This document shows positions 18,461-27,410 of a DNA stretch of 59,817 nt, in pieces. Under the pieces are notes generated by a model, which was not told the DNA's origin, ran no database searches, and worked only from the letters and a program-made list of their open reading frames with translations. This DNA is from a bacterium UBP4_UBA6127 (GTDB taxonomy: Bacteria; UBP4; UBA4092): positions 1 through 59,817 of the forward strand of contig DIVR01000042.1 in assembly GCA_002428325.1 (NCBI GenBank), read 5' to 3'. Within the stretch, counting starts at the first letter, position 1. Each line of letters starts with the position of its first letter. Position numbers and translations under genes: made by a program.

Positions 18461-19429
18461 ATGTCTAACACCCCCAACTTACCAACCTCTGCTGCCGCTG
18501 CGCAGGTCACCATTAAACAATTCCTGGAAGCTGGTGTCCATTTTGGACATCAGACTCGCCGTTGGAATCCCAAAATGGAGAAATTCATCTTCGGTGAGCG
18601 TAATGATATTTACATCATCGATTTGAAGAAAACCATGAAGATGTTCCGGGATGCCACCGATTTCGCCAAATTCCTCGGTTCCGAAGGCAAAGATGTCCTT
18701 TTCGTCGGTACCAAGAAACAAGCGCAGGATACCATTCGGGAAGAAGCCCTCAAAGCTGGCATGCCCTATGTCAATAATCGTTGGCTGGGCGGAATGCTGA
18801 CCAACTTTGCCACCGTCAGCCGAAGCATTAAACGGCTGCATCTCCTGGAAAAGATGGAACAAGATGGTTCCCTTCAACTCCGGTCCAAAAAAGAACAGTC
18901 CCGGTTAATGAAGGAAAAAGATAAACTCGAAAAGAATCTCGGCGGAATCAAATATATGAAAACAACTCCCTCCGCCCTATTCATTGTGGATCCCCATACT
19001 GAGACCATCGCTGTCCGTGAAGCCAACCGGCTGCATATTCCCGTTATCGCCATTACTGATACTAATTGCGATCCCGACCCGATTGATTGGGTTATCCCGG
19101 CCAATGATGATGCCATCCGTTCTATCGGACTGATCACCTCCAAGATTTCCGAATCCATTATCGAAGGACGTATGGAATTCGACAAGAATCTGGCTGATGC
19201 GATTGCGGCGGCGGCGGCAGCCGAAGAAGAAACCCAGAAAGTCCTGGAAGGGATTTCTGATACAGAACTGACTAAAGAAGAATTTGAAGAAAAAGAATTC
19301 GTAGCCATCGATGCGATTGATGAAAAAGAATTTACTGAAACCAGCGAATCGACTGACCTTTTGGATATTAATGATATGCTCAAAGAAACCGATAGCGATA
19401 TCGATATCCAGAACGAATTCAAAAAATAA
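18461..19429 (+). CDS. rpsB: 30S ribosomal protein uS2, with long acidic tail
   Basis: The core is standard S2: FLEAGVHFGHQTRRWNPKM, YIIDLKKTMKMF, NNRWLGGMLTNF, and IAITDTNCDPDPIDWVIPANDDAIRSI split across residues 200-230. I chose ATG 18461 because AAGGAGGA lies 10 nt upstream. The product is 322 residues against about 240-260 usually. Residues 244-322 are a tail rich in Glu and Asp, after an Ala-rich helix. The tail has no motif I recognise and may contact other small-subunit proteins. It is the first gene of the conserved rpsB-tsf-pyrH-frr cluster. Confidence 0.96.
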   Translation: MSNTPNLPTSAAAAQVTIKQFLEAGVHFGHQTRRWNPKMEKFIFGERNDIYIIDLKKTMKMFRDATDFAKFLGSEGKDVLFVGTKKQAQDTIREEALKAGMPYVNNRWLGGMLTNFATVSRSIKRLHLLEKMEQDGSLQLRSKKEQSRLMKEKDKLEKNLGGIKYMKTTPSALFIVDPHTETIAVREANRLHIPVIAITDTNCDPDPIDWVIPANDDAIRSIGLITSKISESIIEGRMEFDKNLADAIAAAAAAEEETQKVLEGISDTELTKEEFEEKEFVAIDAIDEKEFTETSESTDLLDINDMLKETDSDIDIQNEFKK

Positions 19430-19496
19430 GCCCATGGCAGTTCCTCTTTGCCATTGCCAAGTAATCTAACTATTCGGAGGTAAAAAATAATAGACT

Positions 19497-20366
19497 ATGG
19501 CTGTTACAATTGATTCTAAAATGGTTGCCCAGCTTCGGGAAAAAACCGGTGCCGGGATGATGGATTGCAAAAAAGCCCTGACCGAATCTGAAGGCGATTT
19601 TGACAAAGCAATTGAAATTCTTCGCACCAAAGGGATGGCTTCCGCTGAAAAGAAAGCCAGCCGTGCCACCAAAGACGGGTCTATTTCCATGCATATCTCT
19701 GAGGACGGCAAAACCGGCCTTCTGATGGAAATGAACTGTGAAACGGATTTTGTTGCCTGCACCGAGCAATTTCAAGACCTCGTAAAAAGTATGATGCAGC
19801 AGGCTATCGACAATAAATTTGAAAGTAAAGAGCAGTTCCCGAAAGAAGAAATCACCGCATTTATCGCTAAGCTGGGTGAAAACACTTCGATTGGGAATTT
19901 TGCCCGTTTTTCTCTGACGGGACCCGGCCTGACGGGTGGATATCTTCACCCCTCCCCGAAACCGGGCATCCATAAACTGGGTGTTCTGATTGAACTGGAA
20001 ACCGGTACTGAAGTTTCTCCTTCAGATGAGAGACTGAAAACCCTGATCAGAGACATTGCCATGCAGGTAGCTTCCCAGAAGCCTGAATATGTCACCCGGG
20101 ACCAAGTGCCCGCGGATGTCCTCCAGAAAGAAAAAGAAATCTATATGGAGCAGGCAAAACAGGAAGGCAAACCGGCTAATATCCTGGAAAAAATCGCTTC
20201 CGGCAAACTGGAAAAATTCTATTCCATGGTCTGCCTGGTTGACCAATCCTTCATTAAAGATGATAAAATGACTGTGGGTCAACTGGTGGAAGCAAAAGCC
20301 AAAGAATTGGGGTTTGCTGTTAAAATCGTCCGGTTCGCCCGATTCAAAGTCGGCGAGGCAACCTAA
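19497..20366 (+). CDS. tsf: Elongation factor Ts
   Basis: EF-Ts is the nucleotide exchange factor for EF-Tu. The N-terminal UBA-like module reads LREKTGAGMMDCKKALTESE, and the dimerisation core follows with METNCETDF-like LLMEMNCETDFVA and ASQKPEYVTRDQVP. At 289 residues it is full length. GGAGG lies 16 nt before the ATG, longer spacing than usual. It sits between rpsB and pyrH in the standard order. Confidence 0.97.
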   Translation: MAVTIDSKMVAQLREKTGAGMMDCKKALTESEGDFDKAIEILRTKGMASAEKKASRATKDGSISMHISEDGKTGLLMEMNCETDFVACTEQFQDLVKSMMQQAIDNKFESKEQFPKEEITAFIAKLGENTSIGNFARFSLTGPGLTGGYLHPSPKPGIHKLGVLIELETGTEVSPSDERLKTLIRDIAMQVASQKPEYVTRDQVPADVLQKEKEIYMEQAKQEGKPANILEKIASGKLEKFYSMVCLVDQSFIKDDKMTVGQLVEAKAKELGFAVKIVRFARFKVGEAT

Positions 20367-20389
20367 TTACAGGTCCCAGGATAAAATCT

Positions 20390-21115
20390 ATGCCGGATTC
20401 GACAAAACCTAAATTTACTAAAGTTCTGCTGAAACTCTCAGGAGAAGCCCTGATGGGCGACCAGATATATGGAATTGATCCCAAAGTTCTGGAGGCATTT
20501 GCTTCCGAGATAGCAGAAGTGAAACAACTCGGCATTGAGATTGCAATTGTTATTGGGGGCGGAAATATCTTTCGGGGTATTTCCGCTTCTGCTAAAGGGA
20601 TGGACCGGGCTTCAGCCGACTATATGGGCATGTTGGCAACCGTCTTGAATTCCCTGGCCCTGCAGGATTGCCTTGAGAAAAAAGGCGTCTTTACCCGGGT
20701 CATGTCTGCAATCGAGATGCAGGAACTCTGTGAGACCTATATTCGACGGCGGGCCATCCGCCATCTGGAAAAAGGCCGGCTGGTCATCTTTGCGGCTGGA
20801 ACCGGAAATCCTTTCTTCACCACCGATACCGCAGCCGCGCTGCGAGCCAATGAAATCGGAGCCGATATCATCCTTAAAGCAACTCGAGTCGATGGCATTT
20901 ATACCAGCGACCCGGAAAAAGATAAGGATGCTGTTAAAATTGACCATATGCCCTATATGGATGTACTAAAAAAGGGATTACGCGTCATGGATTCCACAGC
21001 CATATCCCTGTGCATGGAAAATGATATACCCATCATTGTATTCAACATCAAAACACCCGGAAATCTGAAAAGGGTGATTTTGGGTGAAAATATCGGGACA
21101 TTAGTGGGGGAATAA
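20390..21115 (+). CDS. pyrH: UMP kinase
   Basis: PyrH phosphorylates UMP to UDP in pyrimidine nucleotide synthesis. Bacterial type: amino-acid-kinase fold, 241 residues. KLSGEALMG (17-25) is the N-terminal phosphate loop, IVIGGGNIFRG follows, and TGNPFFTTDTAAALRA is the nucleotide/UMP-binding segment. It is 4 bp from frr, so the two are co-transcribed. Confidence 0.97.
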   Translation: MPDSTKPKFTKVLLKLSGEALMGDQIYGIDPKVLEAFASEIAEVKQLGIEIAIVIGGGNIFRGISASAKGMDRASADYMGMLATVLNSLALQDCLEKKGVFTRVMSAIEMQELCETYIRRRAIRHLEKGRLVIFAAGTGNPFFTTDTAAALRANEIGADIILKATRVDGIYTSDPEKDKDAVKIDHMPYMDVLKKGLRVMDSTAISLCMENDIPIIVFNIKTPGNLKRVILGENIGTLVGE

Positions 21116-21119
21116 TATT

Positions 21120-21683
21120 ATGCAAGAGAATCCAATCATCAAAGATTCAGAAGAAAAAATGCAGAAAGCCATGGAAACCGTCCGGCATGAATTTTCAACT
21201 GTCAGGACCAGCCGGGCTGCGCCCTCCTTGTTGGATAACATCAAAGTGGATGCCTATGGCTCCCAGATGCCTATTAAACAGGCGGCCAGCATTACTTGTC
21301 CGGAACCTCGTTCTATCCAGATTCAACCTTGGGATGTTTCCCTTATGGGGGCCATCGAAAAAGCTATCCTTAAATCAGATTTAGGAATCACTCCCCAGAA
21401 TGATGGGAAAATGATTCGGTTGAATATGCCTCAGCTGACCCAGGAAAGACGAAAAGAACTGGTTAAAATCATCCACAAACTGGCTGAAGAAAAAGGGCGA
21501 GTCTCCATTCGGAATATCCGGCGTCAGGCTGTCGAAACCTTAAAAAAACAAGGCAAAGATGGATTGATTCCTGAAGATGAAGAAAAGAAACTCGAAAAGA
21601 AAATCCAGGAACAACACGATAAATTCATTCTGGAAATTGATAAGTCTTTGAAGAAAAAAGAAGAAGAGATCATGGAAGTCTAA
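21120..21683 (+). CDS. frr: Ribosome recycling factor
   Basis: Frr splits the post-termination ribosome with EF-G. The 187-residue length is typical. The family pattern is clear: TVRTSRAAPSLLDNIKVDAYG at the start, then RLNMPQLTQERRKELVK and the long C-terminal helix with RNIRRQAVETLKK. It begins 4 nt after pyrH. A hairpin that can terminate or attenuate transcription follows before uppS. Confidence 0.97.
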   Translation: MQENPIIKDSEEKMQKAMETVRHEFSTVRTSRAAPSLLDNIKVDAYGSQMPIKQAASITCPEPRSIQIQPWDVSLMGAIEKAILKSDLGITPQNDGKMIRLNMPQLTQERRKELVKIIHKLAEEKGRVSIRNIRRQAVETLKKQGKDGLIPEDEEKKLEKKIQEQHDKFILEIDKSLKKKEEEIMEV

Positions 21684-21720
21684 GGATTTCCGTTACTAAG
21701 AAGCATTCTTTAGTTATAAT

Positions 21721-21745
21721 AAAAGCGGGGTTTATCCCCGCTTTT
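21721..21745 (+). terminator. Terminator or attenuator between frr and uppS
   Basis: AAAAGCGGGG (21721-21730) pairs perfectly with CCCCGCTTTT (21736-21745) around TTTAT. The stem's own CTTTT supplies the U-tract. It would stop or reduce read-through into uppS, whose ATG lies 13 nt further on. Confidence 0.85.
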
Positions 21746-21758
21746 CTATTTAAAGCTT

Positions 21759-22508
21759 ATGACCCAAAATAATCTTAAAAAAAATTTACTGGCTGAGATC
21801 GACCCGAAGAGATTACCTTCTCACATTGCCATCATCATGGATGGGAATGGGCGATGGGCTAAACAACGGCATCTGCCCAGGATTGAGGGGCACCGCCGGG
21901 GAACCAAATCCGTCAGAGAAGTGGTCGAAGGCTGCCGAGAAGCCGGAATCTCTTACCTGACTCTCTACGCTTTTTCAGTTGAAAATTGGCAACGTCCCCA
22001 GACGGAAGTCTCTGCTTTGATGAAACTCCTGGTGCAATTCCTTTATGGTGAGATTGAAGAGATGAACCGCAATGAAGTCCGGCTGCATATCAGCGGCCGC
22101 AAAGACCACCTGTCACCGGATATCCTTAAAGCCATCGATATCAGCATGGATTCCACCCGCCATAATACCAAATTAGTCCTTAACCTGGCGATTAATTATG
22201 GCGCCCGGACAGAGATTGAAGATGCTATGAAATCTATTGCCCGGGATATCCAAACCGGCTCGCTCTCTCCGGAAGATATCAATGAGAAATTGATTACTGA
22301 ACGGATGTATTCTCCCTGGATTCCCGACCCGGACCTGTTGATAAGAACCAGTGGGGAGTTGCGAATCAGTAATTTCCTGTTATGGCAATCTGCCTATACC
22401 GAGTTTTATTTCACACCTGTTCTCTGGCCCGATTTTACCCGCAAGGACCTGTACCAGTCCATTCTGGATTTCCAAAACAGGGACAGGCGTTTTGGTAAAG
22501 TTAAATGA
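21759..22508 (+). CDS. uppS: Undecaprenyl diphosphate synthase (cis-prenyltransferase)
   Basis: The enzyme makes the C55 lipid carrier for peptidoglycan and LPS precursors. Residues 26-45 hold the substrate/Mg site, IIMDGNGRWAKQRHLPR, followed by GHRRG. The C-terminal signature DLLIRTSGELRISNFLLW is intact. At 249 residues it is standard. There is no Shine-Dalgarno and the ATG sits just past the frr terminator hairpin. Its stop overlaps the cdsA start by 4 bp. Confidence 0.96.
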   Translation: MTQNNLKKNLLAEIDPKRLPSHIAIIMDGNGRWAKQRHLPRIEGHRRGTKSVREVVEGCREAGISYLTLYAFSVENWQRPQTEVSALMKLLVQFLYGEIEEMNRNEVRLHISGRKDHLSPDILKAIDISMDSTRHNTKLVLNLAINYGARTEIEDAMKSIARDIQTGSLSPEDINEKLITERMYSPWIPDPDLLIRTSGELRISNFLLWQSAYTEFYFTPVLWPDFTRKDLYQSILDFQNRDRRFGKVK

Positions 22509-23344
22509 AAAAGAATACTGAATTTGCATTCAGGGTCCTGAGCACACTTCTTTTTATTCCCCTCCTGGTTTATTCTTTATTTCATGCAGAGACCTTCCTC
22601 TTTCCCGTTATTATTTCAGTCGCTGCCGTGTGGGGCTTAGTTGAGTTTTATTCTCTTTCAAAGAAGTCAGGGATACAGCCAATCCAGATATTAGGCTATC
22701 TGGCAGGGATTGCTGCTTTACTGGCCAGTACCTTTTATCCCCATAAAGCCGGTGGAATCTGGATTCTCATCCTCTGGGGGATCCTTGGGATTGGATTCAT
22801 TTACAAGATGCTCAAAGGGGAATCGATCAGTCAGCCAACCTTACCTTCTCTGGCATCGACTCTGATGGGTGTTTGTTATGTCATTTATCCTTTTTCACTC
22901 CTGATTATTCTACAAAGAATCCAAGATGGCACCTGGTTGATGATCTGGATGATCTTGATTACCTGGGCTTGCGATACCGGGGCTTATCTGACAGGGTCCA
23001 TGATTGGAAAACATAAGCTCTGTCCGTCTATCAGCCCGGGCAAGACTATTGAAGGAGTGATTGGAGGAGTGATTCTCAGCCTGCTTACCGCTGCTGGGCT
23101 TCCCAGATTGTTTCCTGCCACCACCGGGATTTCTACCTGGAATATGGGTGCTTTGCTGGGAATTGGTTTTTTGCTGACAGTCATAGGCATTCTGGGGGAT
23201 TTGGCAGAATCTGTGTTAAAACGTCAGGCAGGAGTCAAAGACTCAGGGAATACTTATACCGGCCATGGAGGAATGCTGGATATCGTGGATAGCCTTCTTT
23301 TCACTGTCCCAGTGTTTTATTTCCTGATAAACTTCTACTTATAA
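22505..23344 (+). CDS. cdsA: Phosphatidate cytidylyltransferase
   Basis: CdsA makes CDP-diacylglycerol from phosphatidate and CTP at the inner membrane. The 279-residue protein has about eight hydrophobic segments and the C-terminal CDS signature, here ESVLKRQAGVKDSGNTYTGHGG followed by MLDIVDSL. The canonical pattern has Leu/Ile/Phe-Pro/Gly before xHGG and Asp-Arg-x-Asp after it. Here these are Tyr-Thr, and Asp-Ile-Val-Asp, so the conserved Arg is Ile. It overlaps uppS by 4 bp, the usual order. Confidence 0.92.
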   Translation: MKKNTEFAFRVLSTLLFIPLLVYSLFHAETFLFPVIISVAAVWGLVEFYSLSKKSGIQPIQILGYLAGIAALLASTFYPHKAGGIWILILWGILGIGFIYKMLKGESISQPTLPSLASTLMGVCYVIYPFSLLIILQRIQDGTWLMIWMILITWACDTGAYLTGSMIGKHKLCPSISPGKTIEGVIGGVILSLLTAAGLPRLFPATTGISTWNMGALLGIGFLLTVIGILGDLAESVLKRQAGVKDSGNTYTGHGGMLDIVDSLLFTVPVFYFLINFYL

Positions 23345-23359
23345 TCTATAACCGATATT

Positions 23360-24451
23360 ATGAAAATCATTGATCGATACATATTCCGGCAATTCGCCCT
23401 GTTATTTGTGCTGATGCTCTTTATTCTCTGCACCCTGGTAACTGTGGTTAAATTTGTGGATGAGATTGAGTATTTTTCCAAAAACCATACGCCCGCTTCA
23501 GTCATTATTGAGTATTTTGTCTATTTTATCCCCACATCCATGGACCGGATCATCTCTCTGTCCGTAGTCATCTCTGTGCTGTCCCTCTTATTGCTATTTA
23601 ATCTCCATAACGAATTAACTGCCATTCAGGCGGGAGGGATATCCCGTGTCAGGGTGGCAGGTGTCATTTTGTTCTGCTCCTTACTGATAACAGCCTTTCT
23701 ATGGGTCAATAATGAGACGATCTTACCCAGAGCTTACCGGAAAAGTAAAACTATTCAGACCCAAAAAATTGAAAAAAAACCTTCCATGGGTTTTGTCGCT
23801 GAGAAACAGATATGGTTAAAAGGGCCCGCAGATGAGTTTTACAGCATCGCTTTGGTAGGTCCGGGCGCCACCACCCTCCAAGATGCCTTTATCTACCAGA
23901 TGAGCCATGATGGCAGCAGACTCTTATCCCAGGTGCATATAAAGACAGCTCTCTGGGACAAACAAACGAAATCCTGGCAGGCCAAAGATATCAGAGAAAG
24001 AAAATTTGATACGGATGCGGCCCTGCTGAAAGAAACTTTTACCCGGGAAAAACAATACGCTATCCAATTTAAGCCTGAAGATTTTATCCAGGTAGTCCAA
24101 ACCCCCAATCAGATGAATACTAAACAACTTCGGGAACAGATTGCCCTTTTGAAACTGGGAGATATGGATACCAAAGAAGCTTCTGTTTATTATTATGGAA
24201 GGTATGCCGGAATCATGAGCCCCATCATCATGGCACTGATTGGGCTATGTTATGGATTTTACATTTCCCGAATGCAGATTGCTTCAGGATTTGCCACTGC
24301 AATACTTTGGGCTCTGGCTTATTTACTGCTTACCCAGTTCAGTATTACTATTGGAAAAACAGGCATCCTCCCTCCCCTTGCCTGTGCCTGGCTGGGAAAT
24401 GTACTCGTGGGAGGATGGAGCCTGTATAAACTCAGGAAAGTTCTTTGGTAA
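23360..24451 (+). CDS. LptF/LptG (YjgP/YjgQ) family permease
   Basis: This is an inner-membrane component of lipopolysaccharide export with LptB. The 363-residue protein has three N-terminal membrane helices, a periplasmic beta-jellyroll-like domain (about 140-260) and three C-terminal helices. The opening MKIIDRYIFRQFALLF and NELTAIQAGGISRVRV are typical of the family. Only one such gene is present here, so its LptF/LptG partner should lie elsewhere. A TATAAT (23340-23345) overlaps the end of cdsA. It is convergent with the next lipoprotein gene, 8 bp away. Confidence 0.88.
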   Translation: MKIIDRYIFRQFALLFVLMLFILCTLVTVVKFVDEIEYFSKNHTPASVIIEYFVYFIPTSMDRIISLSVVISVLSLLLLFNLHNELTAIQAGGISRVRVAGVILFCSLLITAFLWVNNETILPRAYRKSKTIQTQKIEKKPSMGFVAEKQIWLKGPADEFYSIALVGPGATTLQDAFIYQMSHDGSRLLSQVHIKTALWDKQTKSWQAKDIRERKFDTDAALLKETFTREKQYAIQFKPEDFIQVVQTPNQMNTKQLREQIALLKLGDMDTKEASVYYYGRYAGIMSPIIMALIGLCYGFYISRMQIASGFATAILWALAYLLLTQFSITIGKTGILPPLACAWLGNVLVGGWSLYKLRKVLW

Positions 24452-24459
24452 ACTCAGGA

Positions 24460-24891
24460 TTATTCAGAGGTATCCCGGGATAATTCAGGAGCCGGAGAAT
24501 CTCCATTCTTCGGCAAGGATTTCAGTTCTTTAGCCGCTTCGTTATATTCAGGATTTAATTCCAGGGCTTTTTCAAAACACTCACGGGATTTATCATACTG
24601 CCGATTGGCGGCGTTAATCATCCCTAACCGATAATAAGCAGCCGGCCGGGGAGATATTTTATTGGCTTCTTCATATGCGATAACCGCTTTATCCCAATCA
24701 CCCTGAATCTCAAATTTAACCCCTTCTTCGTATTTGATCAATGCCAAATCCACCGGGGTCGGTTTTTCTTTCCACCGTTTCTGCTCCAGCCAGGAAGGAG
24801 TCTTGCATCCTGACATCACCAGGATTAAGAGAGATAAAAAACCTACCAATATAATCCGAAGTGAAAGGGTGCTCTTTATGTTTTTTCTCAT
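24460..24891 (-). CDS. TPR lipoprotein
   Basis: The 143-residue protein has a lipoprotein signal with lipobox LVMSGC (Cys near residue 29). Two TPR units follow (EGVKFEIQGDWDKAVIAYEEA, then YYRLGMINAANRQYDKSRECFEKALEL). It is probably an envelope scaffold. The start overlaps the stop of the upstream lipoprotein gene by 4 bp, so the two are translationally coupled. Function is unknown. Confidence 0.82.
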   Translation of the reverse strand: MRKNIKSTLSLRIILVGFLSLLILVMSGCKTPSWLEQKRWKEKPTPVDLALIKYEEGVKFEIQGDWDKAVIAYEEANKISPRPAAYYRLGMINAANRQYDKSRECFEKALELNPEYNEAAKELKSLPKNGDSPAPELSRDTSE

Positions 24892-25469
24892 TGGTTAATC
24901 ACCATTTTCCCATCATTAAAGGTAATCATCTTCCAATCTTTTTCATACCAGAAATTCGACTTTTGATTTCCGCCCATCATCAGATTGGATAAAATTTTTG
25001 TTGGCTGGCCATAGACAATCACCAGTTTAGCCTGATCAGCCATTTCTCCACAATAAGCCAAGGTTCCACCCTGGAATTGCAATTGAATATTCTTCGTTTT
25101 GTAAACCCATTCATCAATTTTGTTACCTTCCAAATTATGGAAACTGCGAAGGTACTCCGGGGCTCCCTGAAGGACCAGGATATCTTTTTCATCCTGAGAA
25201 AGGGATTTAGTCAGAGACATCCGTCCATGAACCTTTTTGTAGGTAACCGATTTACTTTTCTTATAATCCTGATGCTGCCACTGGTTGGCATAGGAAATTC
25301 GGTCAAAAACCGAGACGGGTATCTGGGGGTCTCCCACAAACCCAGCAAATTTCGATGGCCCAGGAGAATTACTCTTGGCTTTTTGAGGGGTTGTAACACA
25401 CCCGGACAGAATAAAACTGGCCAACAGGCTGCTGGCAAACAGTAAGAGGTATAGATTCTTGCGTGACAT
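24888..25469 (-). CDS. Lipoprotein of unknown function
   Basis: The 193-residue protein begins with a signal sequence and lipobox FILSGC (Cys 24). The mature part contains LVLQGAPEYLRSFHNLEGNK and VIVYGQPTKILSN, which I do not recognise beyond a vague likeness to small outer-membrane lipoproteins that track GxP motifs (compare BamE/SmpA-type folds). AAGGA precedes the ATG, and a TATAAT (25516-25521, minus strand) lies about 46 nt upstream. It is the first gene of a two-lipoprotein unit. Confidence 0.75.
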   Translation of the reverse strand: MSRKNLYLLLFASSLLASFILSGCVTTPQKAKSNSPGPSKFAGFVGDPQIPVSVFDRISYANQWQHQDYKKSKSVTYKKVHGRMSLTKSLSQDEKDILVLQGAPEYLRSFHNLEGNKIDEWVYKTKNIQLQFQGGTLAYCGEMADQAKLVIVYGQPTKILSNLMMGGNQKSNFWYEKDWKMITFNDGKMVINQ

Positions 25470-25572
25470 AGGGTTTCCTTTGTTTCAGCTCGTACCTTTT
25501 TTTAGTTACGGATTGATTATAACCTAATTTAAATATATTTGTCCTGTCGAAAACGTTGACCGCACCAAGGTA

Positions 25573-27294
25573 TTATCTGATAAGTTTCTTCATCTTATTA
25601 AGCTTAAACTGGTGGATTTTCTCCAAAGGCCAGGTATTGAGGATTTTTTCTGGGGGGATTCCCGCCCGGCGGGCAATACTGATGCCTAACCTGACATCTC
25701 TGAAAGTATCAATGGAATGGGTGTCTGTCCCCATTGAAAGAATCACTCCCATTTCATAGGCTTTCCTGGCATGAACATCCTTTAAATCCATTCGCTGATA
25801 AGAAGAATTTATTTCCAGGGCGGTTCCTGTTTCAGCAGCAGCTTTAAAAATAGCCTCGATATCCATGGGGTAAGGGTCTCTCTCGCCTATCATCCTTCCA
25901 GTCAGATGGCCGATGGTAGTAACATAGGGATTATGGATAGCTGCAAGAATCCGTTCGGTATTCCCTTTTTCATCTTTCTTGGAAGCTATATGCAGGGAAG
26001 CAATCACAAAATCCAATTCTTTTAGAATCTCATCTGGATAATCCATACTGCCGTCAGAAAGGATATCCACTTCATTGCCTGTCAGCAGGGTAAATCCCTG
26101 ATATTTCCTGTTAAGGGATTTAATTTCCTTTATTTGTTCATGCAAATCCCCTGATGAAAGCCCACTGGCCACCTTCAAAGAACCGCTATGATCCGTAATA
26201 GCCAGGTATTCATAACCCATTTTCTGGGTATATTCAGCCAATTCTTCTATCGGATGTTTTCCATCACTCCAGGTAGAATGGCAATGTAAATCCCCCTTCA
26301 GGTCTTTAAACTCTAGTAAAGGAGGTATCCTCCCTTCCTGAGCCAATTTTATCTCGCCAATATCTTCCCGAAGCTCCGGGGGAATCCAATTCATGCCTAA
26401 GGACTCATAGACATCCGATTCTTCTTTGCCGGCTATTTTTTTATCTCCTTCATAGACCCCGACCTTCAGCCCTTTTTGCCGGGCAATTTCCCGGAGTTTT
26501 ACATTATGTTCTTTCGATCCGGTGAAATATTGCAGGGCCGCTCCATAGGAATCTTCCTCCACCACCCGCAGATCCACTTGCAGATTCCCTTTTATGCGGA
26601 TGCTGGATTTGGTATCTCCTGCCCCAAGCACATCAATGATTCCCGGATATTTCACAAAATGCTGAATAACCGCACGAGGGTCTTTGGCTGTCACCAGGAT
26701 ATCGATATCCCCCACGCTTTCTTTCCTCCGCCGGAAAGAACCTGCCGGTTCAATTCTTTGAATAGCCTTCACGGGTTTCATATACTCCAAAATCTCATCC
26801 ACCAGCAGGAAAGCCGGTCCCAGGAGCATCCGGGAGCTTCCTTCCCGGTATAATTGAATCCCTCTGAGGATATTTTCTTCCTTTTTAGGGCCAAATCCTG
26901 ACAATTCCCGGAGTTTGCCTTCCTGGATGGCTTTTTCTAATTCATCAATATTTTTTAAGCCTAATTCTTTATACACCAGGGAAGCGCTTTTGGGACCCAC
27001 GCCCGGAATACTCATCATTTCCAAGGCTGAATCTGGAATATCTTTTTTCTCGGTTATATAACGTTCAATCGTGCCGGTAGCCAGGTAATCCCGGATATCC
27101 TTAGCAATTCCCTCACCAATCCCCTGAATCTGGCGAAGCCTGCCTTCCGCTTCCATTTTTTCTATATCCTCAGTCAACTGGTCAAGAATCCGGGAGGCTT
27201 TCCGGTAAGCATTCACACGAAAAACATTCTCTCCCTTAAACTCCAGTAAATCACCCATCCGGTCCATAAATATACTGATTTCTTTATTTTTCAT
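25573..27294 (-). CDS. polX: DNA polymerase X with PHP exonuclease domain
   Basis: PolX is a repair polymerase with 3'-5' exonuclease activity. Domains in order are an N-terminal helix-hairpin-helix region (IQGIGEGIAKDI, IPGVGPKSASLVYKEL), the pol-beta palm with GSFRRRKESVGDIDIL (both catalytic Asp present), and a C-terminal PHP domain starting DLHCHSTWSDG with TDHSG and later DTHS metal ligands. At 573 residues it is full length. I prefer the ATG at 27294: a TGG-TATAAT extended -10 (27302-27307, minus strand) lies 7 nt before it and overlaps the alternative ATG at 27303. Confidence 0.94.
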   Translation of the reverse strand: MKNKEISIFMDRMGDLLEFKGENVFRVNAYRKASRILDQLTEDIEKMEAEGRLRQIQGIGEGIAKDIRDYLATGTIERYITEKKDIPDSALEMMSIPGVGPKSASLVYKELGLKNIDELEKAIQEGKLRELSGFGPKKEENILRGIQLYREGSSRMLLGPAFLLVDEILEYMKPVKAIQRIEPAGSFRRRKESVGDIDILVTAKDPRAVIQHFVKYPGIIDVLGAGDTKSSIRIKGNLQVDLRVVEEDSYGAALQYFTGSKEHNVKLREIARQKGLKVGVYEGDKKIAGKEESDVYESLGMNWIPPELREDIGEIKLAQEGRIPPLLEFKDLKGDLHCHSTWSDGKHPIEELAEYTQKMGYEYLAITDHSGSLKVASGLSSGDLHEQIKEIKSLNRKYQGFTLLTGNEVDILSDGSMDYPDEILKELDFVIASLHIASKKDEKGNTERILAAIHNPYVTTIGHLTGRMIGERDPYPMDIEAIFKAAAETGTALEINSSYQRMDLKDVHARKAYEMGVILSMGTDTHSIDTFRDVRLGISIARRAGIPPEKILNTWPLEKIHQFKLNKMKKLIR

Positions 27295-27410
27295 ACCCAA
27301 CATTATACCATTGGAATAAGCTCCATAAAGGATACAAATTTAATCTGGATTTAAATACAGGCTCTACTCCAAAGACGACAATTCATTTATACTTATTCTG
27401 TAATTTTGAT

